Shown: positions 16,539 to 25,506 of the stretch, in pieces | How the letters are laid out: the number at the start of each line of letters is the position of its first letter | Position numbering within the stretch: the first letter of the stretch is position 1 | Source of the DNA: Pelomonas sp047654805 | Lineage (GTDB): Bacteria > Pseudomonadota > Gammaproteobacteria > Burkholderiales > Burkholderiaceae_C | Assembly: GCF_047654805.1 (NCBI RefSeq) | Contig: NZ_JASGIV010000001.1 | Location: 3,968,001-4,032,000 of the forward strand | Length of the DNA: 64,000 nucleotides | Direction of reading: 5' to 3' | Program-made: the position numbers and the translations under genes | The notes under the pieces: model-generated | What the model saw: the letters and a program-made list of their open reading frames with translations, nothing else | Databases searched by the model: none | What the model was told of the DNA's origin: nothing

Positions 16539-17350
16539 CGGCCGGCCTGACGGTGGACGAGGCTCTGGCTCTCGCCCGCCAGCTCGGCATCGAACGCGGC
16601 GACGCGCAAACGCTGGTCGCGCACCTGACCGGCCAGAGTCGTGCGTGGCTCATCACCCATGGCGATACGCGGGTTCCCGGCGTCGAAGTCGCGCTGCGCC
16701 GCCTGGCCGACGGCGAGCCGCTGGCCCATCTGACCGGCTGGCAGCCCTTCCATGGCCTGCTGCTGCAGGTGACGGCGGCCACGTTGATCCCGCGCCCGGA
16801 CACAGAAGCCCTGGTCGACTGGGCACTGGAGTTGCTCGCTGCCCTGCCCGACGAGCCCGCTGTCGTCGACCTTGGCACCGGCAGCGGCGCCATCGCGCTG
16901 GCCATCAAGGCCGCCTGCCCGCGCGCCAGGGTCACCGCCGTCGACCTCAGCGTTGAGGCCCTGGCCGTTGCCCGCGCCAACGGCGAGCGCCTGGGCCTGC
17001 CGGTCGACTGGCACCATGGCAGCTGGTTCAAACCCCTGGCAGGCCGGCGCTTCGACCTTGTCGTCAGCAACCCACCCTACATCGCAGGCGACGACCCGCA
17101 CCTGCCCGCGCTGCGCCACGAGCCCATCACGGCACTGACACCCGGCGGCGATGGTCTGGCAGACCTCAAGGCACTGATCGATGCTGCTCCGCAGCATCTC
17201 CTTCCCGACGGCTGGCTACTGCTGGAACATGGCTGGGACCAGGCTGACGCGGTAGCGCAACATCTGGCGCAGCGCGGCTTCGCCGAGGCCTCCCTGCGCC
17301 GTGACCTCGCCGGCCGGGCGCGCGCCAGCGGGGGGCGCTGGCAGGACTGA
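16535..17350 (+). CDS. prmC: Release factor glutamine N5-methyltransferase
   Basis: 271 residues. The enzyme methylates the GGQ glutamine of release factors using S-adenosylmethionine. Seen are the helical N-terminal domain, LTGWQPFHGLLLQVT, the SAM-binding DLGTGSGAIAL near residue 113 and the catalytic NPPY in LVVSNPPYIAGDDPHL. The ATG overlaps the prfA stop by four bases, so enzyme and substrate are made from coupled genes. Confidence 0.95.
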   Translation: MTAGLTVDEALALARQLGIERGDAQTLVAHLTGQSRAWLITHGDTRVPGVEVALRRLADGEPLAHLTGWQPFHGLLLQVTAATLIPRPDTEALVDWALELLAALPDEPAVVDLGTGSGAIALAIKAACPRARVTAVDLSVEALAVARANGERLGLPVDWHHGSWFKPLAGRRFDLVVSNPPYIAGDDPHLPALRHEPITALTPGGDGLADLKALIDAAPQHLLPDGWLLLEHGWDQADAVAQHLAQRGFAEASLRRDLAGRARASGGRWQD

Positions 17351-17485
17351 AAGCCGGGCTTGCCAACCCGCGAACGGCTCCCGGGTTTGCGTGATCTTTT
17401 GCCCCAAGTTCTTCCTGCACGAGGTGCGCCAGCCGGCGTAGTATCGAATCCCGGTGCCAGTCGTTGCACCGCGCAGGAGACGATC

Positions 17486-18058
17486 ATGACCCGCCTTGCC
17501 CGCGCTGTAGTTCTGAGCCTCTCTGCCCTGGTTGCTGCTTCGGCCTGGGCCGATGGCGATGCCTCCCTGCGCTGGCAGGCGCGATTGCAGCTGAACGCCA
17601 CCGACACCGGCTCCGACGCCACGCCACGCCTGGGCGGTTCCCGCATCCTCAGCGCCAACCTGCTTGGCGACTACTACCTCACCAGTTCAGGCTTCAGCGG
17701 CCTGGGCGGTGGCCTGCGCGCCACTGGTGGCTTGCTGCTGGGCCCGCTATCCATGTCGCAAAGCAGCGGTGGCCTGGCCCTGGGCGGCGGCCCCTTCGCC
17801 GCCGGCCGGCGCAGCCTGTCGCTGAACACCATGGATGCCTATGCGCTAGAGCCCAGCGCCAACCTGTCCTATGTGGGCATCGGCTACACCGGCCGAGTGC
17901 ACGGCAGCGGCTTCGCCTTCAGCGCCGACTTCGGCTTGATGTCGGGTTCGTACAGCGGCCTGCGCCTGGGCCGCAGTAACGCCCAGGGCTTCGAGGATGC
18001 GATGCGTGACCTGCGCTTCAAGCCCCTGCTTCAGCTGGGCCTGGCCTACAGCTACTAG
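17486..18058 (+). CDS. Secreted protein of unknown function, probably outer membrane beta-barrel
   Basis: 190 residues, starting at the ATG at 17486 with AGGAGA a few bases upstream. A signal peptide ends SAWA. The mature part is unusually rich in Gly, Ser and Leu, with alternating short hydrophobic stretches (LLGDYYLTSSGFSGLGGGL, ANLSYVGIGYTGRV, FAFSADFGLMSGSYSG) and a C-terminal LLQLGLAYSY. The terminal aromatic residue and alternating pattern suggest a small barrel. No family is recognised with confidence. The neighbours (prmC, grxD) give no functional clue. Confidence 0.7.
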   Translation: MTRLARAVVLSLSALVAASAWADGDASLRWQARLQLNATDTGSDATPRLGGSRILSANLLGDYYLTSSGFSGLGGGLRATGGLLLGPLSMSQSSGGLALGGGPFAAGRRSLSLNTMDAYALEPSANLSYVGIGYTGRVHGSGFAFSADFGLMSGSYSGLRLGRSNAQGFEDAMRDLRFKPLLQLGLAYSY

Positions 18059-18112
18059 GTTCAATGCCGCCGCCTCTCGGATAATTGCGGTTTTGCCTTC
18101 CCGAGATCTGCA

Positions 18113-18427
18113 ATGAGCGACGTTCAGCAACGCATTGATGACCTGGTCAAGTCCAACCGCGTCATGCTCTTCATGAAGGGCACGGCCCAGTTCCCGATGT
18201 GCGGTTTTTCCGGCCGAGCCATCCAGATTCTGAAGGCTGCCGGCGCCGCCGACATCAAGACCTTCAACGTGCTGGAGGACGAGGAAGTGCGCCAGGGCAT
18301 CAAGGACTATGCCAACTGGCCCACCATTCCCCAGCTCTACATCGGCGGTGAATTCGTCGGTGGATCGGACATCATGATGGAAATGTACGAGTCGGGCGAG
18401 CTGCAGCAGGCACTCGCCACCGCGTGA
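18113..18427 (+). CDS. grxD: Monothiol glutaredoxin, Grx4 type
   Basis: 104 residues. CGFS monothiol glutaredoxins carry or deliver [2Fe-2S] clusters. The active-site CGFS is at residues 30-33 in the family context KGTAQFPMCGFS, followed by the glutathione-binding WPTIPQLYIGGEFVGGSDI. The length is normal. The stop overlaps the GTG start of ubiX (GTGA), so the two are coupled. Confidence 0.96.
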   Translation: MSDVQQRIDDLVKSNRVMLFMKGTAQFPMCGFSGRAIQILKAAGAADIKTFNVLEDEEVRQGIKDYANWPTIPQLYIGGEFVGGSDIMMEMYESGELQQALATA

Positions 18428-18999
18428 CACGCCTCGTCGTCGGGCTAACGGGCGCGACGGGCGCGGCCTACGCGCTGCGCCTGCTGCGTCGTGCACGCGA
18501 ACTGGGTCTGGAGACCCATCTGATCGCCACCCCCGCCGGCATCTTGAATGCGCACCACGAGCTGGGGCTGGACCGCACAGCGCTGGAAGCAGAGGCAGAC
18601 CACGCCTACGCCCCCGGCGACATCGGAGCCTGTATCGCTAGCGGCAGTTTCGCGACCGCGGCGATGGTCGTCGCGCCCTGCTCGATGAAATCCCTCGCGG
18701 CCATCGCCCATGGCCTTGGCGACAACCTGCTGACCCGCGCCGCCGACGTCACGCTGAAGGAGCGCCGCCGCCTCGTCCTGATGGTGCGCGAGACGCCGCT
18801 GAATCTAGCCCACCTGCGCAACATGGTGGCTGTTACGGAGATGGGCGGCATCTGCTTCCCGCCGCTGCCGGCCTTCTATCACCGTCCCAGGACCATCGAC
18901 GAGATGATCGCCGAGACGGTGGAACGGGTATTGGAACTCGCGGGCGTCGCACAGGCGCAGCCGACGTCCTGGTCCGGGCTGCAGCGTCGGCCAGCCTAA
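18424..18999 (+). CDS. ubiX: Flavin prenyltransferase
   Basis: 191 residues with a GTG start inside the grxD stop. UbiX prenylates FMN to make the cofactor of the UbiD decarboxylase in ubiquinone synthesis. Seen are the N-terminal GLTGATGAAYALRLL, the ASGSFATAAMVVAPCSMKSLA active-site segment, KERRRLVLMVRETPLN and MGGICFPPLPAFYHRP, all typical. A short Pro/Gln-rich tail after AGVAQAQ is not conserved in the family. Confidence 0.94.
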   Translation: MTRLVVGLTGATGAAYALRLLRRARELGLETHLIATPAGILNAHHELGLDRTALEAEADHAYAPGDIGACIASGSFATAAMVVAPCSMKSLAAIAHGLGDNLLTRAADVTLKERRRLVLMVRETPLNLAHLRNMVAVTEMGGICFPPLPAFYHRPRTIDEMIAETVERVLELAGVAQAQPTSWSGLQRRPA

Positions 19000-20078
19000 C
19001 GCACCGCCGGCGACGCTGCGACCTTGGGCCGCAGCCACTGCATCACCTCGAACGCCAGGATGATGGGGCCGGACGCGACCAGCGGCACCAGCAGGTAGAA
19101 GATCCGCCAGACGAGCAGTGCGGCCACGACGCCCATGGCCGGCATGTCGGGCAGCAATGCGACGAACACGACTTCCATGACGCCGACGCCGCCCGGCACC
19201 TGCGACAGCAGGCTCACGCAAAAGGAAATCAGGAAGGCGCCAAGCACGGTGGCAAAGCCGGGGTTGCCCTCCACGGGCAGCGCGAAGTAAATGATGGCAG
19301 CGGCTGCCACCAGTTCTAGCGGGCCTGCGACGATCTGCTGCAGCACGATGCCGGGCTTGGGATAGTGCAGCTGGAAGCGCCCCATGCGCAGCGGCCGCAG
19401 GCCGAGGAAGGCTGCACCCACATACAGCGCACACAGCGCCAGCATGCCAAACGCCAGCACCCGCACGCCCGACGGCGAGATCCAGCCCGCAGGCAGGCGG
19501 TCCGTCAGCGGCGATGCCAACGTTGGGTCCCAGGCCAATGCGCCGCCCAGCAGCAGCAGTGCACCGAGCCCGAACGTGAACGAGCAGAACGAGATCAGCA
19601 TCGCGACCTGGCCCTTGCTCAACCCCCGGGCGGCGTAGGCCCGCAGCCGCACCGCGCCGCCGGAAACCACTGAAGCGCCAATGTTGTGTCCCAACGCATA
19701 GGCCACGAAGGAGCACAGAAAGCTGAACGCCACCGACACTCGCGTCTGCACGCCGATGTGCCGCAGCGCGATGCGGTCGTACCAGGCGAGCGCCACATAG
19801 GCGAGAACAGCGGACAGCGCGGCCAGCGCGTAGCCCCGCGGTGGTATCGACGCCAGCTTCTCGCCGATGACCCGCAGGATGATCTCGGCATCGTTGACAA
19901 ACCCGTCATTGAGCATGGCGCGAACCAGCGGGTCCGATGCCGCCTCAGCCCTCAGCTTGCCCTCCAGCAGCACCATCGAGAAACCGACCGACGCCAGCGC
20001 CAGCAGCGGCCACATCCAGGCCAGCAAATGGTCCGACAGCTTCTTGCGCGTGTTCTCCGTCGTTGCTTCTTCGTGCAA
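18996..20078 (-). CDS. Flippase-like integral membrane protein (UPF0104 / lysylphosphatidylglycerol synthase TM region)
   Basis: About 360 residues with eight or so membrane spans. The family pattern is visible: YALGHNIGASVVSGGAVRLR and LLSQVPGGVGVMEVVFVALLP. This domain is the flippase part of MprF-type proteins but often stands alone, with a role in lipid handling that is not well defined. The TTG at 20078 was chosen because GGAGG lies a few bases upstream; the frame is open to 20270 but that stretch overlaps the next gene and is arginine-rich shadow sequence. It converges on ubiX, with the two stops overlapping. There is no soluble synthase domain after the membrane part. Confidence 0.82.
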   Translation of the reverse strand: MHEEATTENTRKKLSDHLLAWMWPLLALASVGFSMVLLEGKLRAEAASDPLVRAMLNDGFVNDAEIILRVIGEKLASIPPRGYALAALSAVLAYVALAWYDRIALRHIGVQTRVSVAFSFLCSFVAYALGHNIGASVVSGGAVRLRAYAARGLSKGQVAMLISFCSFTFGLGALLLLGGALAWDPTLASPLTDRLPAGWISPSGVRVLAFGMLALCALYVGAAFLGLRPLRMGRFQLHYPKPGIVLQQIVAGPLELVAAAAIIYFALPVEGNPGFATVLGAFLISFCVSLLSQVPGGVGVMEVVFVALLPDMPAMGVVAALLVWRIFYLLVPLVASGPIILAFEVMQWLRPKVAASPAVR

Positions 20079-20178
20079 AGAGACCTCCGTGATCACGGGA
20101 GAGCTTATCAGCGGCGCAGACGCGTCCCGCGCACGCCGCTGGCAGGCGCGGGACGCGCGCCTGCGGAAGGCTCGCCGG

Positions 20179-22322
20179 TCAGGGCTTCTGCACCGCGAGG
20201 CCGCGCCGTTCCAGCAGCGGCTTGATGTCCGGCTCGTGGCCCACGAGGTTACGGAACAGCTGCATGGCATCCTCGCTGCCGCCGCGAGAGAGCATCTTGG
20301 CGCGCAGCTGGTCGCCGTTGGCGCGCTTGAGGCCCCCCTTGGCCTTCAGCCATTCGACCGTGTCGGCGTCGAGCACCTCGCTCCAGATGTAGGCGTAGTA
20401 GCCGGCCGAGTAGCCACCCATGATGTGGCTGAAATACGGCAGCTTGTAGCGCGGCGGCACCGGGCCGAAGTCGATGCCCTCCTCCTTCAGCACCTTGGCC
20501 TCGAAGTCCACGATGCCTTCGGCGGCCGGGATCTCACCGGCCTTGAGCTGGTGCAGGCGCTGGTCGACGATGGCAGCGGACAGGTAGGAGACCGTCGTGT
20601 AGCCCTGGTTGAAGCGCTTCGCGCGCGAGACCTTGTCGAGCAGCTCGCGCGGCATGGGTGCGCCAGTCTTGTAATGCTTGGCGTAGTTGGCCAACACGCT
20701 GGGCCAGTCGGCCCAGACCTCGTTGACCTGTGAGGGGTATTCGACGAAGTCGCGTGGCACGCGGGTGAGGCCTGGGTAGCGGCTCTTGTTGAACATGCCG
20801 TGCAGTGCATGGCCGAACTCGTGAAACATCGTGTTGACCTCGTCCCAGGTCAGCAGCGTCGGCTCGCCGGCGGGCGGCTTGGGGATGTTGAGGTGGTTGG
20901 CGACGACGGGCGACGTGCCCTCCAGCGCGTTCTGGCCGACATAGGCGTTGGCCCAGGCGCCGCCACGCTTGCTGGGGCGGGCATAGAGGTCGGCGATGAA
21001 AATGGCTAGCTGCTTGCCATCGGTGTCGAATACGTCGTAGACGCGCACGTCGTCGCGATAGACCGGCAGGTCCATGCGGCGCTTGAAGCTGATGCCGTAG
21101 AGCTGATTGGCGGCATAGAACACGCCCTTCTCCAGCACACTGGTCAGCTCCAGATAGGGTTTGAGCTGGCTCTCATCGAAGCCGTACTTGGCAGCGCGCA
21201 ACTTCTCCGCGTAGTAGCTCCAGTCCCAGGCCTGCAGCGCGAAGCTGGGCAGCTTCTTGGCCGCCTGCTCGCTATCGATGAGCTTCTGCAGTTCCAACGC
21301 CTCCAGCCTGGCCGAGGCCATGGCGGCCGGTGCGAGCTGGCGCAGCAGCGCGTTGACGGTGTCGGCCGACTTGGCGGTCTCCTCCTCCAGCACGAACGCC
21401 GCGGGCGTCGCATAGCCCAGCAGCGCCGCACGCTCCTGGCGCAGCGTCATCACACGGGACACGATGGCCCGTGCGTCGAACTCGTTGCCCCTTGCACCGC
21501 GTGCCACCGATGCGCGGTGCAAGCGCTCGCGCACGGCGCGGTTCTGCAGGTCGGTCTCGAAGGGCTGGATGGTGGTGTTCAGCAGCGCAATCAGGTACTT
21601 GCCGTCCAGGCCGCGTTTCTTGGCCGAGTCTGCGGCCGCGGCAATCTGCGCCTGGCTAAGGCCCGCCAATTCCTCAGCACTGTCGACGACGATGGCCGAG
21701 TCGTTGACCTCGGCCAGCACAGCCTTGTTGAAGCGCGCAGTCAGCGTCGCCAGCTCGCCGTTGATCGCCTTCATGCGCGTCTTCTGCGCGTCATTCAGTT
21801 GCGCGCCGGCGCGCAGCATGTCGCGGCGGTAACGCTCGATGAGGCGCTTGGCTTCGGGGTTGGGCGCAGCAGTGTCGCGTTGCACGTACAGCGCCTCGAC
21901 GCGGGCGAACAGCTTGGGGTTGAGCAGCACCGCGTCGCGCTGGGCGGCAAGCTTGGCGGCGTAGTCGGTCTGCAGCTGCTGGCGAGCCGGGTTGGCATCG
22001 GCCCCCAGCAGGCTGAACAGCAACGTGGTCGCGCGGTTCAGCAGCCGACCGCTCTTCTCCCACGCAACGATGGTGTTGTCGAAAGTCGGCGCTTCGGGGT
22101 TGTCGGCGATGACCTGGATCTCTGCGAGCTGCTCGGCCATACCCCGCTCCAGGGCGGGCGCGAAATGCTCGTCGCGCAGCTTGTCGAACTGCGGGTACTG
22201 CAGGGGCAGCGGGCTGATGCTCAGCAACGGGTTGTCGCTTGGCTGGGCCTGGGCAGGGCCCACGGCCCCGTGGCCAGGAGGGCGGAAAGAAGCAGGGGCG
22301 CGAATCGGCGTGTGGCGGACAT
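20179..22322 (-). CDS. M3 family peptidyl-dipeptidase, signal peptide out of frame
   Basis: A zinc metallopeptidase of about 700 residues, close to Dcp/oligopeptidase A. The HEFGH zinc motif lies in TMFHEFGHALHGMF, with the downstream Glu in VEYPSQVNEVWADW. The mature frame begins QAQPSDNPLLSISPLPLQYPQFDKL. A good signal peptide starts at the ATG at 22322 (MSATRRFAPLLLSALLATG) but is in another frame; adding one G to the GGGG run at 22266-22269 would join them as ATGAVGPAQAQPSDN with an AQA cleavage site. As written, the enzyme frame is open to 22380 but carries no export signal. A sequencing error or a true frameshift are both possible. Confidence 0.88.
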
Positions 22323-22416
22323 GGGGCTGTCTTGTGGACGGAATCGCGCAGGCTACCCTGCCTGCCACGCGATGCCACAAGGCACGCCGGGTAAGCCCTG
22401 CAGCTTTACCAGCCGT

Positions 22417-23025
22417 TCACATCTCGCCAGGCAGCAGCCACTGGCGCCGCGCGCCGAATACCGCGTTCGGATACTCCGGCCTGCCGCGGCTGCCGTTGTA
22501 GCGGCCCAGAGCCAGCGCCAGATTGCCACGCTCGACGTCCAGGTAGTGGCGCAGGATCACGCAGCCGAAGCGCAGATTGGTTTGCATGTGGAACAGCCGC
22601 GAGGCGTCGCCGTCGCCGATGACTCGCGTCCAGAACGGCATGACCTGCATGTAGCCACGTGCGCCAGCGACGCTGATCGCGTATTTGCGAAAGCCGCTCT
22701 CGACCTGGATCAGCCCCAGCACCAGACTGGGCTCCAGGCCCGCACGTTTGGCCTCGTACCAAACCGTCTCGAGAAACTCGATGCGGATCTGCGTCTCGGT
22801 CTTGCGCTTCTTCAGCCGCTCGCTCATCGCCGCCAGCCAGCGCAGATAGGCCATGCGAGCCTCCAGCTGATCCGCCTCGAAGCGGGGGCGCGGCGGCGCG
22901 CTCTGCGCGATGGCGGCACCCAGCGCCGAACGGATCGAGTCCGCGAGCGGCTCCTCGACCTGGGCGCCTGCCTGCGCCGCCAGCGGCGCGCCGAGCAGGC
23001 TCAGCAGCAGAAGCCGGCGCTTCAA
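22417..23025 (-). CDS. Lytic transglycosylase, SLT domain
   Basis: 202 residues with a signal peptide (MKRRLLLLSLLGAPLAAQAGA). The SLT domain is in the C-terminal half: LEPSLVLGLIQVESGFRKYAIS with the catalytic Glu, GARGYMQVMPFW, and LALALGRYNGSRGRPEYP. It cleaves the glycan strands of peptidoglycan in the periplasm. The start is TTG, overlapping the proS stop (TTGA), so it is coupled to proS although unrelated in role. Confidence 0.9.
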   Translation of the reverse strand: MKRRLLLLSLLGAPLAAQAGAQVEEPLADSIRSALGAAIAQSAPPRPRFEADQLEARMAYLRWLAAMSERLKKRKTETQIRIEFLETVWYEAKRAGLEPSLVLGLIQVESGFRKYAISVAGARGYMQVMPFWTRVIGDGDASRLFHMQTNLRFGCVILRHYLDVERGNLALALGRYNGSRGRPEYPNAVFGARRQWLLPGEM

Positions 23026-24767
23026 AGCTTGAGCAGGCCTTTCAAGTGACCCACCACGTCACCCAAGGCCAGCTTGGTGGCAGCCTCGTCGCGCCGGCCC
23101 TGGTATTCGACCTGACCTTCCTTCAGGCCGCGGTCGCCCAGCACTACACGGTGGGGCACGCCGATCAGTTCCCAGTCCGCGAACATCGCGCCCGGGCGCT
23201 CGCCACGGTCATCCAGAAGCACGTCCGCGCCCAAGGCTTTCAGATCCTCGTAGAGTTTCTCGGAAGCAGCCTTGACCTCAGCGCTGCGATCCGCACCGAT
23301 GGGGCAGACGACGACCGTGAACGGCGCGATGGCATCCGGCCAGATGATGCCGCGGGCATCGCTGTTCTGCTCGATGGCCGCGCCCAGGATGCGGGTCACG
23401 CCGATGCCGTAGCACCCCATCTCCATCAGCTTGGGTTTGCCGTTCTCGTCCAGGAAGGTGGCGTTCATCGCCGCCGAGTACTTGGTACCGAGATAGAACA
23501 CATGGCCCACCTCGATGCCGCGCTGGATGGCCAGCAGCCCCTTGCCGTCCGGTGAGGGATCGCCGGCGACGACATTGCGGATGTCGGCCACGACGTCGGG
23601 CTCGGGCAGATCGCGACCCCAGTTCACGCCCGTGAAGTGGAAGTCCGCCTCATTTGCACCACAGACGAAGTCGCTCATGACGGCGACGGTGCGGTCGGCG
23701 ACGATCTTCAGCGGCTGCCTGAGGCCGATGGGGCCGAGGTAGCCCGGCTTGCAGCCGAAATGTGCATCGATTTCGCCGACGGTCGCAAAGCGGAAGCCGC
23801 CTTTCAGACCCTCGACCTTGCCGGCCTTGACCTCGTTGAGCTCGTGGTCGCCGCGCACCAGCAGCAGCCAAACCTGGGTCTTGACGATGTTGCCGTCCTT
23901 GTCGAGCTCATCCGTGGCCAGCACCAGGGACTTGACCGTCTGCGCCAGCGGCAGGCCCAGCAGCAGCGCGACCTCTTCGCAGGTGGCCTTGCCCGGCGTG
24001 GGCGTTTTGGCCAGCGGCTGCAGCGCCTGAGCGCGCGCGGGCAGCAGGGCCACAGCCTCGGCCAACTCGATGTTGGCGGCGTAGTCGCTGGTGGGGCAGT
24101 AGACGATGGCGTCTTCGCCGGTATCGGCAATGACCTGGAACTCGTGCGAACGGTCGCCACCGATGGCGCCGGTGTCGGCCGCAACGGCACGGTACTGCAA
24201 TCCAAAACGGTCAAAGATCTTGCAGTAGGCCGCGTACATGTTGTCGTAGCTGCGGCCCGCGGCCTCGACGTCACGGTCGAAGGAGTAGGCATCCTTCATC
24301 GTGAACTCGCGGCCGCGCATCAGTCCGAAGCGGGGGCGACGCTCGTCGCGGAACTTGGTCTGGATGTGATAGAAATTCTTCGGCAGTTGGCGATAGCTGC
24401 GCAATTCCTGGCGGGCAATGTCGGTGATGACCTCCTCGCTGGTGGGCTGGACGATGAAGTCGCGGCCATGGCGGTCCTTCAGGCGCAGCAGCTCGGGGCC
24501 CATCTTGTCGAAGCGGCCTGTCTCCTGCCACAGCTCGGCGGGCTGGATGACGGGCATCAGGCATTCGACCGCGCCGGCGGCATCCATCTCCTCGCGGATG
24601 ATCTTCTCGACCTTGCGGATGACCCGCAAACCCATGGGCATGTAGTTGTATATGCCTGCCCCCAGGCGCTTGATCATGCCGGCGCGCATCATCAGCTTGT
24701 GACTCACGACCTCCGCATCGGCGGGCGCTTCCTTGAGGGTGGAGATGAAAAACTGGGAGGCTTTCAT
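23022..24767 (-). CDS. proS: Prolyl-tRNA synthetase
   Basis: 581 residues, class II, bacterial type. The start ATG at 24767 gives the family N terminus MKASQFFISTLKEAP; the frame is open 14 codons further but not needed. Motif 2 (FRDERRPRFGLMRGREFTMKDAYSF), the editing (INS) domain between motifs 2 and 3, and motif 3 (GCYGIGVTRILGAAIEQ) are all seen, followed by the anticodon-binding domain (LDDRGERPGAMFADWELIG). It charges tRNA-Pro; a tRNA-Pro gene lies at 29739 but is not linked to it. Confidence 0.97.
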   Translation of the reverse strand: MKASQFFISTLKEAPADAEVVSHKLMMRAGMIKRLGAGIYNYMPMGLRVIRKVEKIIREEMDAAGAVECLMPVIQPAELWQETGRFDKMGPELLRLKDRHGRDFIVQPTSEEVITDIARQELRSYRQLPKNFYHIQTKFRDERRPRFGLMRGREFTMKDAYSFDRDVEAAGRSYDNMYAAYCKIFDRFGLQYRAVAADTGAIGGDRSHEFQVIADTGEDAIVYCPTSDYAANIELAEAVALLPARAQALQPLAKTPTPGKATCEEVALLLGLPLAQTVKSLVLATDELDKDGNIVKTQVWLLLVRGDHELNEVKAGKVEGLKGGFRFATVGEIDAHFGCKPGYLGPIGLRQPLKIVADRTVAVMSDFVCGANEADFHFTGVNWGRDLPEPDVVADIRNVVAGDPSPDGKGLLAIQRGIEVGHVFYLGTKYSAAMNATFLDENGKPKLMEMGCYGIGVTRILGAAIEQNSDARGIIWPDAIAPFTVVVCPIGADRSAEVKAASEKLYEDLKALGADVLLDDRGERPGAMFADWELIGVPHRVVLGDRGLKEGQVEYQGRRDEAATKLALGDVVGHLKGLLKL

Positions 24768-24908
24768 GGGCGGATGGGAAAAGCGAAGGCCGGGTGAAAA
24801 CCCGGCCAAGTCACGACAAAACAGGGAGAAATCTTCGGGTTAGCGAGGGCGCTGCCGCAATCGCGGCCCGATGCAATAATCGAACCAACTAGAGATTTGA
24901 GGTTGATT

Positions 24909-25487
24909 ATGCTCGACCGTGAAGGCTTCCGCCCCAACGTCGGCATCATCCTGCTCAACCAGCGCAACGAGGTGTTCTGGGGCAAGCGCATCCGGACGCA
25001 TTCGTGGCAGTTCCCGCAAGGGGGCATCAAGCACGGTGAAACGCCTGAGCAGGCGATGTTCCGAGAGCTCCACGAGGAAGTGGGGCTCACGCCAGAGCAT
25101 GTGCGCATCATTGCGAGAACACGCGACTGGCTTCGCTACGAAGTGCCCGAGCACTTCATCCGGCGCGATGCGCGGGGCCACTACCGGGGCCAGAAACAGA
25201 TCTGGTTCCTGCTGCAGTTGGTGGGCCGCGACTGCGACATGAACCTGCGAGCCACTGACCACCCTGAGTTCGACGCTTGGCGTTGGAACGAGTACTGGGT
25301 GCCGCTGGAGGCCGTCATCGAGTTCAAGCGCGGTGTCTACGAGATGGCGTTGACGGAGCTGGCCCGGTACCTGCCGCGCATCAACCACCACAACCGCTAC
25401 CTGCGAGCCGGCATGCGGCCGGCGCACCGCGAACGCAACAGCGGACCCATGCCGCTGGAGACAACCGACGGCGAGCCGCCGGGCTGA
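24909..25487 (+). CDS. rppH: RNA pyrophosphohydrolase (Nudix)
   Basis: 192 residues. RppH removes pyrophosphate from mRNA 5' ends and so starts RNA decay. The start at 24909 gives MLDREGFRPNVGII, matching the family, with GAGG six bases upstream; a frame extension of four codons is less likely. The Nudix box GGIKHGETPEQAMFRELHEE continues into VGL and has all expected Gly/Glu residues. A C-terminal tail (RPAHRERNSGPMPLE) is longer than in E. coli. It is divergent from proS and nearly touches the convergent proB. Confidence 0.95.
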   Translation: MLDREGFRPNVGIILLNQRNEVFWGKRIRTHSWQFPQGGIKHGETPEQAMFRELHEEVGLTPEHVRIIARTRDWLRYEVPEHFIRRDARGHYRGQKQIWFLLQLVGRDCDMNLRATDHPEFDAWRWNEYWVPLEAVIEFKRGVYEMALTELARYLPRINHHNRYLRAGMRPAHRERNSGPMPLETTDGEPPG

Positions 25488-25506
25488 GCCCCGCGATCCA
25501 GCGCTC

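Noticed and set aside
18996..20270. Longer start at 20270 for the flippase-like protein
   Set aside because: The first 64 residues are Arg/Ser-rich shadow of the neighbouring region; a TTG with GGAGG at 20078 gives a better start.
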